64,000 nt of DNA from assembly GCF_002970935.1 (NCBI RefSeq), contig NZ_CP027194.1, positions 434,001-498,000 of the forward strand, read 5' to 3'. Below are positions 27,003 through 35,164 of the stretch, piece by piece (positions within the stretch are counted from its first letter, which is position 1; the number at the start of each line of letters is the position of its first letter). The DNA is from Lactobacillus sp. CBA3606. GTDB taxonomy: Bacteria > Bacillota > Bacilli > Lactobacillales > Lactobacillaceae. Below the pieces are notes generated by a model. That model was not told where the DNA came from. It saw only the letters and a list, made by a program, of their open reading frames with translations, and made no database searches. Position numbers and translations under genes: made by a program.

Positions 27003-28598
27003 TTAGATTAAATTGAGTAAGACGACGCCGGCCACACCGATTAAAGCGGCATAACCGAGTGCTGGTAGAATGGTCTGCCGTAAAATAACGCCTTCTTTAC
27101 CACTAAGCCCCGCTACAGAGCTGACAGCCACGATATTGTGGACACAAATCATATTACCGGCGGCGGCGCCAATTAATTGAGCCGCTAAAACAACTGGTTC
27201 ATTGAGATGCGCATTGGACGCAATGTCTGCTTGAATTTGGCTGAAGGTCAAGGTAGAGACTGTTGCACTACCGGTGACAAATGACCCTAATTCGCCTAAG
27301 AATGGCGCAATAATGATCCAGATACCAGCTAAATACTTGGCGACAAATTTAGCGATGTACATTGGCATACTAGGTAGGTCGGCGGTGTTTAGCCCAGAAT
27401 TGGTAAAGACTTGTACCATAATCAACGTCACAATCAAGGCAATCGCCGTTCCACCCATTGAACCGACCACTTTTTTAGTTGTGGGCCATAGAGGCCGTAA
27501 AGATTTGGCTTGGACCGCTAACCCAATGATCGCGGCTAACGTTAACATTGTTCCTGGCGAGTAAAGAAATTCCCAATCGGAACTGATACTTTGAAAGCCT
27601 AGAATCTGCTGCCAGGATAAATTGAGATAATGCGTTAAAAAGGCCTTTAAAGGCACTAAAATACGACTAGCCAATAGTAAGACGATAACTAAAATGTAGG
27701 GGAACCAAGCTTTAATTAACGACATTTCTGACGGTGCTGTTTGTGTCGTATCCGTTGGAACCGTGGCAACTTGCCAGGGGGTGACTTGAGTGCTTTTAGG
27801 CAATAACCAATGTTGACGGATGCTAATGATTGCGACAATCAAAGTTCCAAGCGGTGCTAAAATCGAGATGAATTCATAACCAATTAGCCAAGCACTCACC
27901 AGCGCAATACTACTATAAACTAAACCAATGAGTAGCGCCCATGGTAAAATGGTCAACCATTGCCGAAAACGATGTTGCTTGGGGCCGAATAACCAAATTA
28001 AGATGAAGACTAATAAAGCTGGCATGAGAGCCCCCACAAACAAATCTAGTTGCGTGACCCTTAAGCCAATTAAATTTAAGAGCTGTGTTTTTTCAGTAAC
28101 GTTACTAAGCCCCACAGTTAGCGGTGTCCCCACGGCGCCAAAAGCCGCGGCGGTCGAATCAGCAACTAGGGCTAAAACAACGGCGGCCATCGGTGAAAAG
28201 CCCAAGGCAATCATCAAAGGCGCGGTTACCATGGCCGGTGTCCCAAAGCCAGAAACCCCTTCGATTAGACCACCGAAAAGAAAGGCAACGAGGACAGTTT
28301 GTAACCGCATGTCAGCGGTCAAAGCTTGAAACCCCTGATTAATACGATTGATGGCGCCCGTGGCCCGTAGACTATTAAGCATCAATAAGGCACCAAATAA
28401 AATCCAGAGAATCGGTAAAGATTTGTGTAATGATTGTAAAATTGAAGCCCCAATCACCTTAGGCGTTAAATGCCAAAATAAGTAACCAGTGATAATCACA
28501 ATGATTGCACTGATACTCATACCGCGAGTGGCCGGCATATTTAAGACGCCAAGTAAGATCAGTGGCAAAATAATGGCAGCTAAAGCAATGAAAATCAT
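27003..28598 (-). CDS. L-lactate permease family transporter (LctP)
   Basis: This 531-residue protein has about 13 helices and the LctP signatures GGLIEGVSGFGTPAMVTAPL near 110-130 and GELGSFVTGSATVSTLTF near 435-450. The family imports or exchanges lactate and glycolate with protons. It is 21 nt downstream of a polytopic gene in the same direction, so the two form an operon with AAGGAG before the ATG at 28598. Substrate by family only. Confidence 0.88.
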   Translation of the reverse strand: MIFIALAAIILPLILLGVLNMPATRGMSISAIIVIITGYLFWHLTPKVIGASILQSLHKSLPILWILFGALLMLNSLRATGAINRINQGFQALTADMRLQTVLVAFLFGGLIEGVSGFGTPAMVTAPLMIALGFSPMAAVVLALVADSTAAAFGAVGTPLTVGLSNVTEKTQLLNLIGLRVTQLDLFVGALMPALLVFILIWLFGPKQHRFRQWLTILPWALLIGLVYSSIALVSAWLIGYEFISILAPLGTLIVAIISIRQHWLLPKSTQVTPWQVATVPTDTTQTAPSEMSLIKAWFPYILVIVLLLASRILVPLKAFLTHYLNLSWQQILGFQSISSDWEFLYSPGTMLTLAAIIGLAVQAKSLRPLWPTTKKVVGSMGGTAIALIVTLIMVQVFTNSGLNTADLPSMPMYIAKFVAKYLAGIWIIIAPFLGELGSFVTGSATVSTLTFSQIQADIASNAHLNEPVVLAAQLIGAAAGNMICVHNIVAVSSVAGLSGKEGVILRQTILPALGYAALIGVAGVVLLNLI

Positions 28599-28619
28599 AA
28601 TTTAGGTCTCCTTTTGATA

Positions 28620-29990
28620 CTAAGCGGATTGACGGTGAGCTTTAAAGATTTGCTGACCATAGATCGTAATTAGTGAGATAAGTAGCGACAAGCCAATCAA
28701 GGGCCAAGTCATTCCATGTAAATAAGTTAGCTTATCCGTTGCCGTAGTGGGATTGAAGAAGGCCATTAAGCTTAAATGGTGCCCAGCGCTGACCGTTACT
28801 AGTAGTCCGAAAAAGCATAATTGGCAAAGTAACCCACCGTAAGTTGAAAAACGATACTTATTAATGATAGCTAAATCCGGGTCGTTCGCATCGGCCGTGT
28901 AGACACTCGTATTAATTGCCGGGTTTTCAAAACCGACATAGAGGGCAATTAGTAGCAGGCCAATAGTGTATAAAACTGGGATGGTGGTCAACGCTAACAG
29001 ATGCCCAATAATTAGCCCAAGTTGTGCGTGTTTCTTCGCAACGGTGACGACCTGATGAGCCAAGCCGAGGTACAACGGTCGGCCACCTTCGAAGCCTAGC
29101 AAGTAGATGGCAAAAATAATGTACATGCCATGCTTGCCCAGGACGAAGTAACCAAAGAAACTGTTAAACAGTAAGACAAAGCTCACTAAAAATCCCCGAT
29201 TCACAATCCGCAATTTATTAGCCGGCATGGCTTTCCAATCAGCCGCCAATTCTAAGTTTAATAAAACAATCGCTAAAATTACCACGCCCAGGACGTAAGG
29301 TAATGCGATGGTTAGATTGATTTTCCGTAGTAAGGTCAATAAACCAATCGCTGCAAAGAAAATAATGAACCCAAGCACACGCCAAAGCTTGATTGGTTGT
29401 CGTTGTGAACTCGTCTGATGTTTATAGAAAGCCAATGAAAATTGATTCAGTAGGCGGCCGGCGGGGAGCGCCAAAACGAATAGCAGGGCTAAGATAACGA
29501 ATGCTAATCGGTAATGTAGGTCAAATAAGAAATCAGCGACGAATAATAACCCCAGGGCCAAAAAAATAACCCAATAAAGGCGTTTTAATTTGAAATTGGT
29601 ACTAGCGGTTAAATGTAATTTAATCGTTAGAAAGTAGGGCCAAATATTAGATGACGTATAACCAAGACAAATGCCACCAATAATCAGCCAAACCAAATTA
29701 CTAGTTACACTGTAGATAATGCTACCAACGACACCCAGCCAAAGACAAAGTAGTAAATAAGTGCTGGCTTTTAAATTAAGCCGCTTTGTCGAAAACACAC
29801 TTGCAGCGCGAGCAACGTAGAAAACAATAATGGCAACTAAGTAATTAATACTGTGGGTCTGTTGATACTTAAATAAAATTAGCACATAAGGGAGGACGAT
29901 TCCGATGTTAGCCAAAAAGTTTAGCGTTGCAATGGAAAAATCCAAAAACGTATTCCGTAATTTACTCAAAGATTTCACACACCATTTCAT
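28620..29990 (-). CDS. Polytopic membrane protein, MFS-like, unknown
   Basis: This 456-residue protein has about 12-14 hydrophobic helices and a cationic N-terminus, and a size and spacing like MFS carriers; no signature motif (such as the A-loop GxxxDRxGRR) is visible. It is the first gene of the operon with the lactate-permease-family gene, so a linked transport role is possible. The ATG at 29990 has no clear ribosome-binding site; a TATACT lies only about 20 nt upstream, so the message may be nearly leaderless, or translation may begin at a nearby GTG/TTG. Confidence 0.55.
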   Translation of the reverse strand: MKWCVKSLSKLRNTFLDFSIATLNFLANIGIVLPYVLILFKYQQTHSINYLVAIIVFYVARAASVFSTKRLNLKASTYLLLCLWLGVVGSIIYSVTSNLVWLIIGGICLGYTSSNIWPYFLTIKLHLTASTNFKLKRLYWVIFLALGLLFVADFLFDLHYRLAFVILALLFVLALPAGRLLNQFSLAFYKHQTSSQRQPIKLWRVLGFIIFFAAIGLLTLLRKINLTIALPYVLGVVILAIVLLNLELAADWKAMPANKLRIVNRGFLVSFVLLFNSFFGYFVLGKHGMYIIFAIYLLGFEGGRPLYLGLAHQVVTVAKKHAQLGLIIGHLLALTTIPVLYTIGLLLIALYVGFENPAINTSVYTADANDPDLAIINKYRFSTYGGLLCQLCFFGLLVTVSAGHHLSLMAFFNPTTATDKLTYLHGMTWPLIGLSLLISLITIYGQQIFKAHRQSA

Positions 29991-30142
29991 TAGCTTATAT
30001 GGCTAAGTATAGCAATTTATAGGGGTAAAAGCTTAAAAAACGACTAAAAAAGACAGCTAGTGGGGTAGTGGCTGGCCATTGTTAAGCTTGAACAGCTGGG
30101 AAAAACAGCGTATCTTAATTTGTATATGCGTTGTGCATACAT

Positions 30143-30165
30143 AAAAAAGAGTCGAAATCGCTCTG
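30143..30165 (-). terminator. Short hairpin with T-run, minus strand
   Basis: AGAGCG/CGACTCT followed by T6 on the minus strand, upstream of the MFS-like gene. It would stop transcripts arriving from the gene remnant at 30289-30390. Confidence 0.5.
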
Positions 30166-30183
30166 ACTTTTCTGTTTTTGGCC

Positions 30184-30284
30184 TTTAATCAGAACGCATG
30201 TTCCTGTATAATAAAGAATGACTCACTTTAAAACGCAGGAGTTATGTGAGCTCAAAGTTACGTAGTTGTAATGTGTTACTTTAA
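30184..30284 (+). pseudogene. Promoter, ribosome-binding site and 12-codon stub (possible deletion scar)
   Basis: TTTAAT (30184-30189), 17 nt and TATAAT (30207-30212) are followed by GCAGGAG and a GTG at 30246. That start opens only 12 codons before TAA (30282-30284). A complete expression signal in front of so short a frame suggests the 5' remnant of a lost gene rather than a working peptide, but either is possible. Confidence 0.35.
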
Positions 30285-30288
30285 CTAA

Positions 30289-30390
30289 TCACATGCAATC
30301 CAAAAACCTAGCCACCAGCTTATTCGCTTCCTTTGGCTGACGCAACCCCATCAAACCATTTTTCTCACAATTAACTACTAGGGCGAGGGA
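30289..30390 (-). pseudogene. Fragment resembling an alpha/beta-hydrolase C-terminus
   Basis: On the minus strand an open frame of about 35 codons, closed by TGA at 30289-30291, reads SLALVVNCEKNGLMGLRQP followed by KEANKLVARFLDCM. The NGLMG-x-x-x-P and FL ending resemble the last helix of alpha/beta hydrolases, where His usually stands in place of Leu. There is no start codon with a site and a stop lies just upstream, so this looks like gene debris. The rest of the 514-nt gap holds two terminators and the stub at 30184-30284. Confidence 0.35.
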
Positions 30391-30435
30391 CCTATAAGCA
30401 GACCACTTCCTATATTAATTAACCAAACTAGCATT

Positions 30436-30480
30436 AAAAACCCCCTGACAACCAGCTATAGTAGCCAGTTGTCAGGGGGT
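30436..30480 (-). terminator. Terminator of the esterase gene
   Basis: A perfect 12-bp G+C-rich stem (CCCCCTGACAAC and its complement) has further pairing inside and T5 on the minus strand. Confidence 0.92.
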
Positions 30481-30504
30481 ACTTTCGTTTTAAATTAAGA
30501 AGAT

Positions 30505-31473
30505 CTAGTGGTTACGTTGCATGACCCAGCTGGTTGATAGATCCATTGCAGCCCGGGTTGCATGTGTTTGATCAAGTGCATGGACCATGACGAAATCATG
30601 CACCATCGCGAAATCATGCACCATCGCTTGAAAGCGGACCTGAGTAACAGCTACGCCAGCGGCACGTAACTTGTTTGCATAGGCTTCGCCTTCGTCACGT
30701 AAGACGTCGGCTTCATCGGTTAAAATTAAGGCTTCTGGTAAATCAGCCAACTCAGTTAAACTAGCTCGTAATGGCGAAGCAGTAATTTCAGCACGTTCGG
30801 CTGGGTCCGTGGTATATTGGTCCCAGAACCATTGCATGCCAGCTTTGGTTAAGTAATGATCTTCCGCAAATTGATTGTACGATTCAGTTTCGAAATTGGC
30901 ATCCGTAACCGGGTAGTAGAGTAATTGTTGACTGATAGGTAAGCCTTGACGTTGTTTGGTCATTAAGGTCATGACAGTCGCCATGTTACCCCCGACTGAG
31001 TCACCAGCCACCGTCAACTTATCTAGTGACAAGTTATAACGAGTAGCTAATGCGGGTAATTGCTGTAAAATGGCGTAGTTTTGCTCGATGGCCGTTGGGT
31101 ATTGTGCCTCTGGTGAACGGGTATATTCTGGGAAAACGACAACTGAATTAGTCCGTACGGCTAGTTCCCGAACTAACTTATCATGTGTTTGCGCACTCCC
31201 AAAAACCCAGCCAGCCCCATGGATATAGAAAATAACGGGTAATGTCGTATGGTTCCCAGCCGGGCGAACTAAACGAACATTCAGGTTCCCCCAAGAACCT
31301 GCAGTCATTGCCAAATCTTCAATATCAACATTGTACTTATTAACAGGTGCGGTTTGAACTTGTTCCAGCAACTCACGACCCGCAGTGGGTGCGAGTTCAT
31401 AAATCCGAGGATGTGGGGCATTGGCCAAACTAAATGCTTGCGCAGCTGATTCCAACAAAACTTCCTTAGACAT
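30505..31473 (-). CDS. Alpha/beta hydrolase, HSL-type esterase
   Basis: This 322-residue protein of the hormone-sensitive-lipase group has an oxyanion motif HGAGW at 85-89 (usually HGGGW), the nucleophile elbow GDSVGG at 157-162 (Ser159), a likely Asp256 in TDEADVLRD, and the catalytic His in VHDF near 286-292. The His region is duplicated: MVHDFA, MVHDFV and MVHALD follow one another because of an exact 18-bp tandem repeat at 30591-30626. It is divergent from a MarR gene that probably controls it. No signal peptide. Substrate unknown; short-chain ester hydrolysis is typical. Confidence 0.87.
   Translation of the reverse strand: MSKEVLLESAAQAFSLANAPHPRIYELAPTAGRELLEQVQTAPVNKYNVDIEDLAMTAGSWGNLNVRLVRPAGNHTTLPVIFYIHGAGWVFGSAQTHDKLVRELAVRTNSVVVFPEYTRSPEAQYPTAIEQNYAILQQLPALATRYNLSLDKLTVAGDSVGGNMATVMTLMTKQRQGLPISQQLLYYPVTDANFETESYNQFAEDHYLTKAGMQWFWDQYTTDPAERAEITASPLRASLTELADLPEALILTDEADVLRDEGEAYANKLRAAGVAVTQVRFQAMVHDFAMVHDFVMVHALDQTHATRAAMDLSTSWVMQRNH
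30591..30626. repeat. Exact 18-bp tandem duplication inside the esterase gene
   Basis: The 18-bp unit CGAAATCATGCACCATCG occurs twice in direct succession (30591-30608 and 30609-30626) and inserts six residues (one extra MVHDF unit) in frame next to the catalytic His. Confidence 0.95.
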
Positions 31474-31494
31474 AATAATTCCCCCTTGTGTTTT

Positions 31495-31511
31495 ACACGA
31501 TTTAATCGTGT
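31495..31511. promoter_or_regulatory. Perfect dyad, candidate MarR operator
   Basis: ACACGAT-TTA-ATCGTGT is a perfect 7-bp inverted repeat between the esterase promoter and its start codon. It lies next to a divergent MarR gene, so it is a good operator candidate. Confidence 0.6.
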
Positions 31512-31530
31512 GTGTCCTAAGACAACTTCA

Positions 31531-31558
31531 ATTATAACTAACTAGTTTAGGTTGTCAA
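31531..31558 (-). promoter_or_regulatory. Consensus promoter of the esterase gene
   Basis: On the minus strand TTGACA (31558-31553), a 16-nt spacer and TATAAT (31536-31531). The spacer contains AACTAGTT. Confidence 0.78.
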
Positions 31559-31566
31559 CAATTAAA

Positions 31567-31595
31567 TTGCTTAAAATTAACAATCGCTCTATAAT
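31567..31595 (+). promoter_or_regulatory. Promoter of the MarR gene
   Basis: TTGCTT (31567-31572), 17 nt, TATAAT (31590-31595), with GGAGG before the ATG at 31626. It is almost back-to-back with the esterase promoter. Confidence 0.72.
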
Positions 31596-31625
31596 GGGGA
31601 TGCTATCGAAGGAGGCAACCGTACC

Positions 31626-32045
31626 ATGCGCAAACTAGAAGATCATTTTTGTTTTTTAATGTACGTCACATCCCGCGCTATTCAGCGGGCTTATCAACCA
31701 GAATTAGCAGTACAACCCCTCACTTATCCGCAATATCTGGTATTAGTGCTCTTGTATGAGCAACCTAACTTAACCGTCAAAACGATTGGTCGTTGGTTGG
31801 ATCTCAGTACCGGGACCGTGACGCCGTTGTTAAAACGACTGGCCGCTGAAGGCTTGATTACCCGTCAACGTAGTCAAACGGATGAACGCCAAGTCAGCAT
31901 TCAACTGACTCCAGCTGGGACTGCTAAACGGATGGCTATCAGTGATTTACCAGAAGTTCTAGTCGAAAAAGGGCAACTGAGTCCGGCAGAATGGACGCAA
32001 CTGACGCAATTGGTCCATAAACTCATGACTAATCTTAAAAATTAA
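31626..32045 (+). CDS. MarR-family transcriptional regulator
   Basis: This 139-residue winged-helix protein has the dimerisation helix DHFCFLMYVTSRAIQRAY, the DNA-binding segment IGRWLDLSTGTVTPLLKRLAAEG and the wing RQRSQTDERQVSIQLT. The single Cys12 near the N-terminus in LEDHFCFLMY is the position of the peroxide-sensing Cys in OhrR-type members, so redox sensing is possible but not proven. It is divergent from the esterase with a perfect dyad in between. Confidence 0.87.
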   Translation: MRKLEDHFCFLMYVTSRAIQRAYQPELAVQPLTYPQYLVLVLLYEQPNLTVKTIGRWLDLSTGTVTPLLKRLAAEGLITRQRSQTDERQVSIQLTPAGTAKRMAISDLPEVLVEKGQLSPAEWTQLTQLVHKLMTNLKN

Positions 32046-32052
32046 GCATATC

Positions 32053-32098
32053 TTAACCCCCATTAATCGCTAGGCTCACGCTAATTAATGGGGGTTAA
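32053..32098 (+). terminator. Terminator of the MarR gene
   Basis: TTAACCCCCATTAAT pairs exactly with its complement at 32084-32098. The T-run after it is weak. Confidence 0.78.
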
Positions 32099-32110
32099 CT
32101 TTAACCAGAC

Positions 32111-32132
32111 AACTGGTGTTATAACACTAGTT
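32111..32132. promoter_or_regulatory. 22-bp dyad upstream of tarI
   Basis: A central perfect palindrome GTGTTATAACAC is extended by AACTG on the left and TAGTT on the right (one mismatched pair). It is free-standing between the MarR terminator and tarI, which looks like an operator rather than a terminator. The remainder up to 32310 shows no clear promoter. Confidence 0.45.
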
Positions 32133-32310
32133 AAGCGTGATGCTAGTGGTTTAGGCGTGGTTCAGGGCAGTCATGAGCCGAGCAAAAAGCTGATATTCAA
32201 GGATTACCACCAGCTTGGTCACAGTTCCGTCACATAAAATTCATAAAAAAATCACATATTTTCTTTATGATTATCCTAATAATTTGAACCATGAATGGAG
32301 TAATGTTGAT

Positions 32311-33012
32311 ATGATTTATGCTCAGATTTTAGCCGGTGGCAAAGGTACCCGAATGGGTAATGTCCCGATGCCCAAACAATTTTTATCGTTGGCCGATAAG
32401 CCAATTTTAATCCACACAATTGAAAAGTTTGTTCTGGAAAGTCGCTTTGATGCCATTTTAGTTGTCTGCCCAGCGGACTGGTTGAGTCACACGCAAGATC
32501 TCGTTAGCAAGTATGTGCACGATGAACGCGTGCATGTGGTGACTGGTGGTTCAGAACGGAACGAAACCCTAATGAAAGGGATCAGCTACATCCGTGAAAA
32601 TTACGGCAGTCATGATGATGATGTCGTGGTCACCCATGATGCTGTCCGTCCATTTATTACGCAACGGATTATTAATGATAATATTGAAGCCGTTTTAAAG
32701 AATCCGGCCGTAGATACCGTTGTGCCAGCAATTGATACGATTGTCCAAGGCACTGAAAATCAAATTGAAGATATCCCAGTGCGGTCAACGATGTATCAAG
32801 GCCAGACGCCGCAAAGCTTTAACATTAAAACATTAGTTGATTCATATGAGGCCTTATCAGCGGCTCAAAAAGAAACCTTATCAGATTCATGTAAGATCTG
32901 TTTATTAGCCGGTCAACCCGTTACTATGGTACGTGGCGAAAACTTCAACTTCAAAATTACAACGCCTTACGATCTACGGGTCGCTACTGCGCTAGTGGAA
33001 ACGAGGTCTTAA
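32311..33012 (+). CDS. tarI: Ribitol-5-phosphate cytidylyltransferase
   Basis: This 233-residue IspD-like enzyme has the nucleotide-binding loop AQILAGGKGTRMG (4-16), then VVTHDAVRPFI near 107-117 and GQTPQSFN near 165. It makes CDP-ribitol from CTP for wall teichoic acid. It is followed by tarJ with 1 nt between the genes, which distinguishes it from the isoprenoid IspD. I start it at ATG 32311 with TGGAGTAATG upstream; the frame stays open 32 codons further but with no start that fits the family. Confidence 0.93.
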   Translation: MIYAQILAGGKGTRMGNVPMPKQFLSLADKPILIHTIEKFVLESRFDAILVVCPADWLSHTQDLVSKYVHDERVHVVTGGSERNETLMKGISYIRENYGSHDDDVVVTHDAVRPFITQRIINDNIEAVLKNPAVDTVVPAIDTIVQGTENQIEDIPVRSTMYQGQTPQSFNIKTLVDSYEALSAAQKETLSDSCKICLLAGQPVTMVRGENFNFKITTPYDLRVATALVETRS

Positions 33013-33013
33013 G

Positions 33014-34039
33014 ATGTTAAATCAAGTTTATCGGCTCGTAGCGGCACGCCAGTTTGAAGTTCAAACCGTCGCTGAAACGGTTACCGATCAAGACATCGTT
33101 GTCCGACCACGGTATTTATCCGTCTGTCACGCTGACCAACGGTATTTCTCTGGGCAACGCTCGCAAGCGGTGTTACGACAAAAATTACCGATGGCCTTAA
33201 TTCATGAAGGGGTTGGCGAAGTGGTTCATGATCCTAAGGGCGAATTTGCGCCTGGGACCTTGGTCACGATGATTCCTAATACCCCCGTTGAAACGGACCC
33301 CATTATTAAGGAAAATTACTTACCAACGTCGAAGTTCCGTTCCAGTGGCTTTGATGGCTTCATGCAAGAATACGTTTGTTTACAACGTGACCGGGTCCTG
33401 GCCTTGCCAACTGATTTTGATATGGAAATGTCAGCTTTTATCGAAATGATTTCAGTCGGCGTTCATGCGCTAACTCAATTAGAAGCGACGATGGATGCTG
33501 ATCAAAAAGTCATTGGTATTTGGGGTGATGGTAACTTAGGTTACATTACCGCAACGTTAGTTAAACAGCTCTTCCCAGAGAGCCAATTGGTTATCTTTGG
33601 TCGTCATCAGTCTAAGTTAGATTACTTCTCCTTTGCAGATAAGACTTACTTAGTCGATGATATCCCAGCTGACTTAAAAGTTAGTCAAGCACTCGAATGT
33701 ACCGGTGGTCGGGGTAGTGAAGCGGCGATTGGTCAAATCATTGAACACATCCGGCCAATGGGAACCGCTATTTTAATGGGGGTTTCTGAAGACCCCGTTG
33801 ATATCGATACTCGGTCAGTCTTAGCGGAAGGCTTAACCTTACGTGGGGTTAGTCGTAGTGGTCGCGTCGATTTTGAACGCGCTTTAGATATTTTAGCGAA
33901 GAGTCCCGTTACCCGGGAACGTTTACAGAATTTAGTCGGCTTAACGCGTAAGGTTAGCACCATCCAAGACATCATCGAATTCTTTGAAAGTGACCTCACG
34001 AATTATTGGGGTAAGGCGGTGATGGAGTGGGACGTCTGA
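33014..34039 (+). CDS. tarJ: Ribulose-5-phosphate reductase (TarJ)
   Basis: This 341-residue medium-chain dehydrogenase has the zinc-site Cys in LSVCHADQRYFSG (around 36-48), a Rossmann motif IGIWGDGNLGYITATLV near 172-188, and LECTGGRGSE. It reduces ribulose 5-phosphate to ribitol 5-phosphate using NADPH, feeding TarI. It lies one base after tarI and overlaps the next gene. Confidence 0.93.
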   Translation: MLNQVYRLVAARQFEVQTVAETVTDQDIVVRPRYLSVCHADQRYFSGQRSQAVLRQKLPMALIHEGVGEVVHDPKGEFAPGTLVTMIPNTPVETDPIIKENYLPTSKFRSSGFDGFMQEYVCLQRDRVLALPTDFDMEMSAFIEMISVGVHALTQLEATMDADQKVIGIWGDGNLGYITATLVKQLFPESQLVIFGRHQSKLDYFSFADKTYLVDDIPADLKVSQALECTGGRGSEAAIGQIIEHIRPMGTAILMGVSEDPVDIDTRSVLAEGLTLRGVSRSGRVDFERALDILAKSPVTRERLQNLVGLTRKVSTIQDIIEFFESDLTNYWGKAVMEWDV

Positions 34040-35139
34040 AAACTATTAAGCTAACGCTATTACGCGCTAGCTTTAATCTTTTTTATCAGACTTGTTACCA
34101 TCTAGGTGGACCACGGCCGCAGCGCGTGACCTTTGCCACGATGCGCAGCACCACGTTAAACGATAATTTAAAAGCCCTCCACCAAGAATTTTCAGCGGCT
34201 GATACGGATTATCAAGTAACGGTTTTCTGCTATCACTACGATCATTCGTTTAAAAGTAGATTAGGCTTTTTATGGGCTTCAATTCGGGCATTACATGCAT
34301 TGGCCAGGTCCGAGCTATTTATCGTCGACGATTACTTTTTCCCACTGTATGCCATCAACAAGCATGCGGACAATCAAGTCGTGCAATTGTGGCATGCCAT
34401 TGGGTCGTTGAAAAAGTTTGGCCTGAGTTTACCGCATGCTGATCAAAGTATTCTAAAGCCCCATACTAATTATGATTGGGTCTTTATTAACTCAGCGGTT
34501 GATAAACCAGCCTATGCGGATGCCTTTGATATTGATCCTGAACACATTCTAGCAACGGGTGAACCTATGATGGATCAACTGATGGCAATGCAACCAGAAA
34601 CTCATCCAGGGCCTAAGCGGCTATTGTATTCACCGACCTATCGTCCAGGCATCCATGGTGAGCAGCAGGTCTTAGCTTATGTGCAAGCATTTATTAAAGC
34701 CGCCGCGCAATTAACCGCGGATTGGGAAATTAACATCTCATTGCATCCGTACTTGAAGTTACCGGCATCATTGAACTTGCCAGCTAACGTGCATATTTTT
34801 CAAGATGCAACCCGGGTCAAAACTAGTATGCCAACGACTGATCTATTTATAACTGATTATTCTTCATTATCGTTGAACTTCAGTTATTTTGACCGGCCCA
34901 TCCTGTTGTTTACACCGGATTATGCGGCTTATATGGCGGTTTGTGGCTTCTACGTTGATTATTATGACTATCTAGGTGCACCACACTTTGCCCAAGCAGA
35001 CCAATTGATTGAATTTATCAATCAACAGTTGCCTCGTTTAGATTTAGCGTATGTGCACCAGCTAAAAGCGAAGACGTTTCCACACCAAGATGGTCAAAAT
35101 AGTCGCCGGGTCTACCAATTTCTAACCAAATTACTCTAA
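34027..35139 (+). CDS. tarK: CDP-polyol phosphotransferase, TarK/TarB type (wall teichoic acid priming)
   Basis: This 370-residue protein of the CDP-glycerol glycerophosphotransferase family (GT-B fold) contains VVQLWHAIGSLKKFGLS and ITDYSSLSLNFSYFDRPILLF, with the catalytic-type His and the DYSS motif. It is shorter than the polymerase that follows, as expected for a primase adding the first polyol phosphates. By position it is tarK of a tarIJKL set; glycerol versus ribitol cannot be told. GTG start at 34027 overlaps tarJ by 13 nt. Confidence 0.78.
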   Translation: MGRLKTIKLTLLRASFNLFYQTCYHLGGPRPQRVTFATMRSTTLNDNLKALHQEFSAADTDYQVTVFCYHYDHSFKSRLGFLWASIRALHALARSELFIVDDYFFPLYAINKHADNQVVQLWHAIGSLKKFGLSLPHADQSILKPHTNYDWVFINSAVDKPAYADAFDIDPEHILATGEPMMDQLMAMQPETHPGPKRLLYSPTYRPGIHGEQQVLAYVQAFIKAAAQLTADWEINISLHPYLKLPASLNLPANVHIFQDATRVKTSMPTTDLFITDYSSLSLNFSYFDRPILLFTPDYAAYMAVCGFYVDYYDYLGAPHFAQADQLIEFINQQLPRLDLAYVHQLKAKTFPHQDGQNSRRVYQFLTKLL

Positions 35140-35164
35140 TTATTAGCGGGGAGCGCATGTATTT

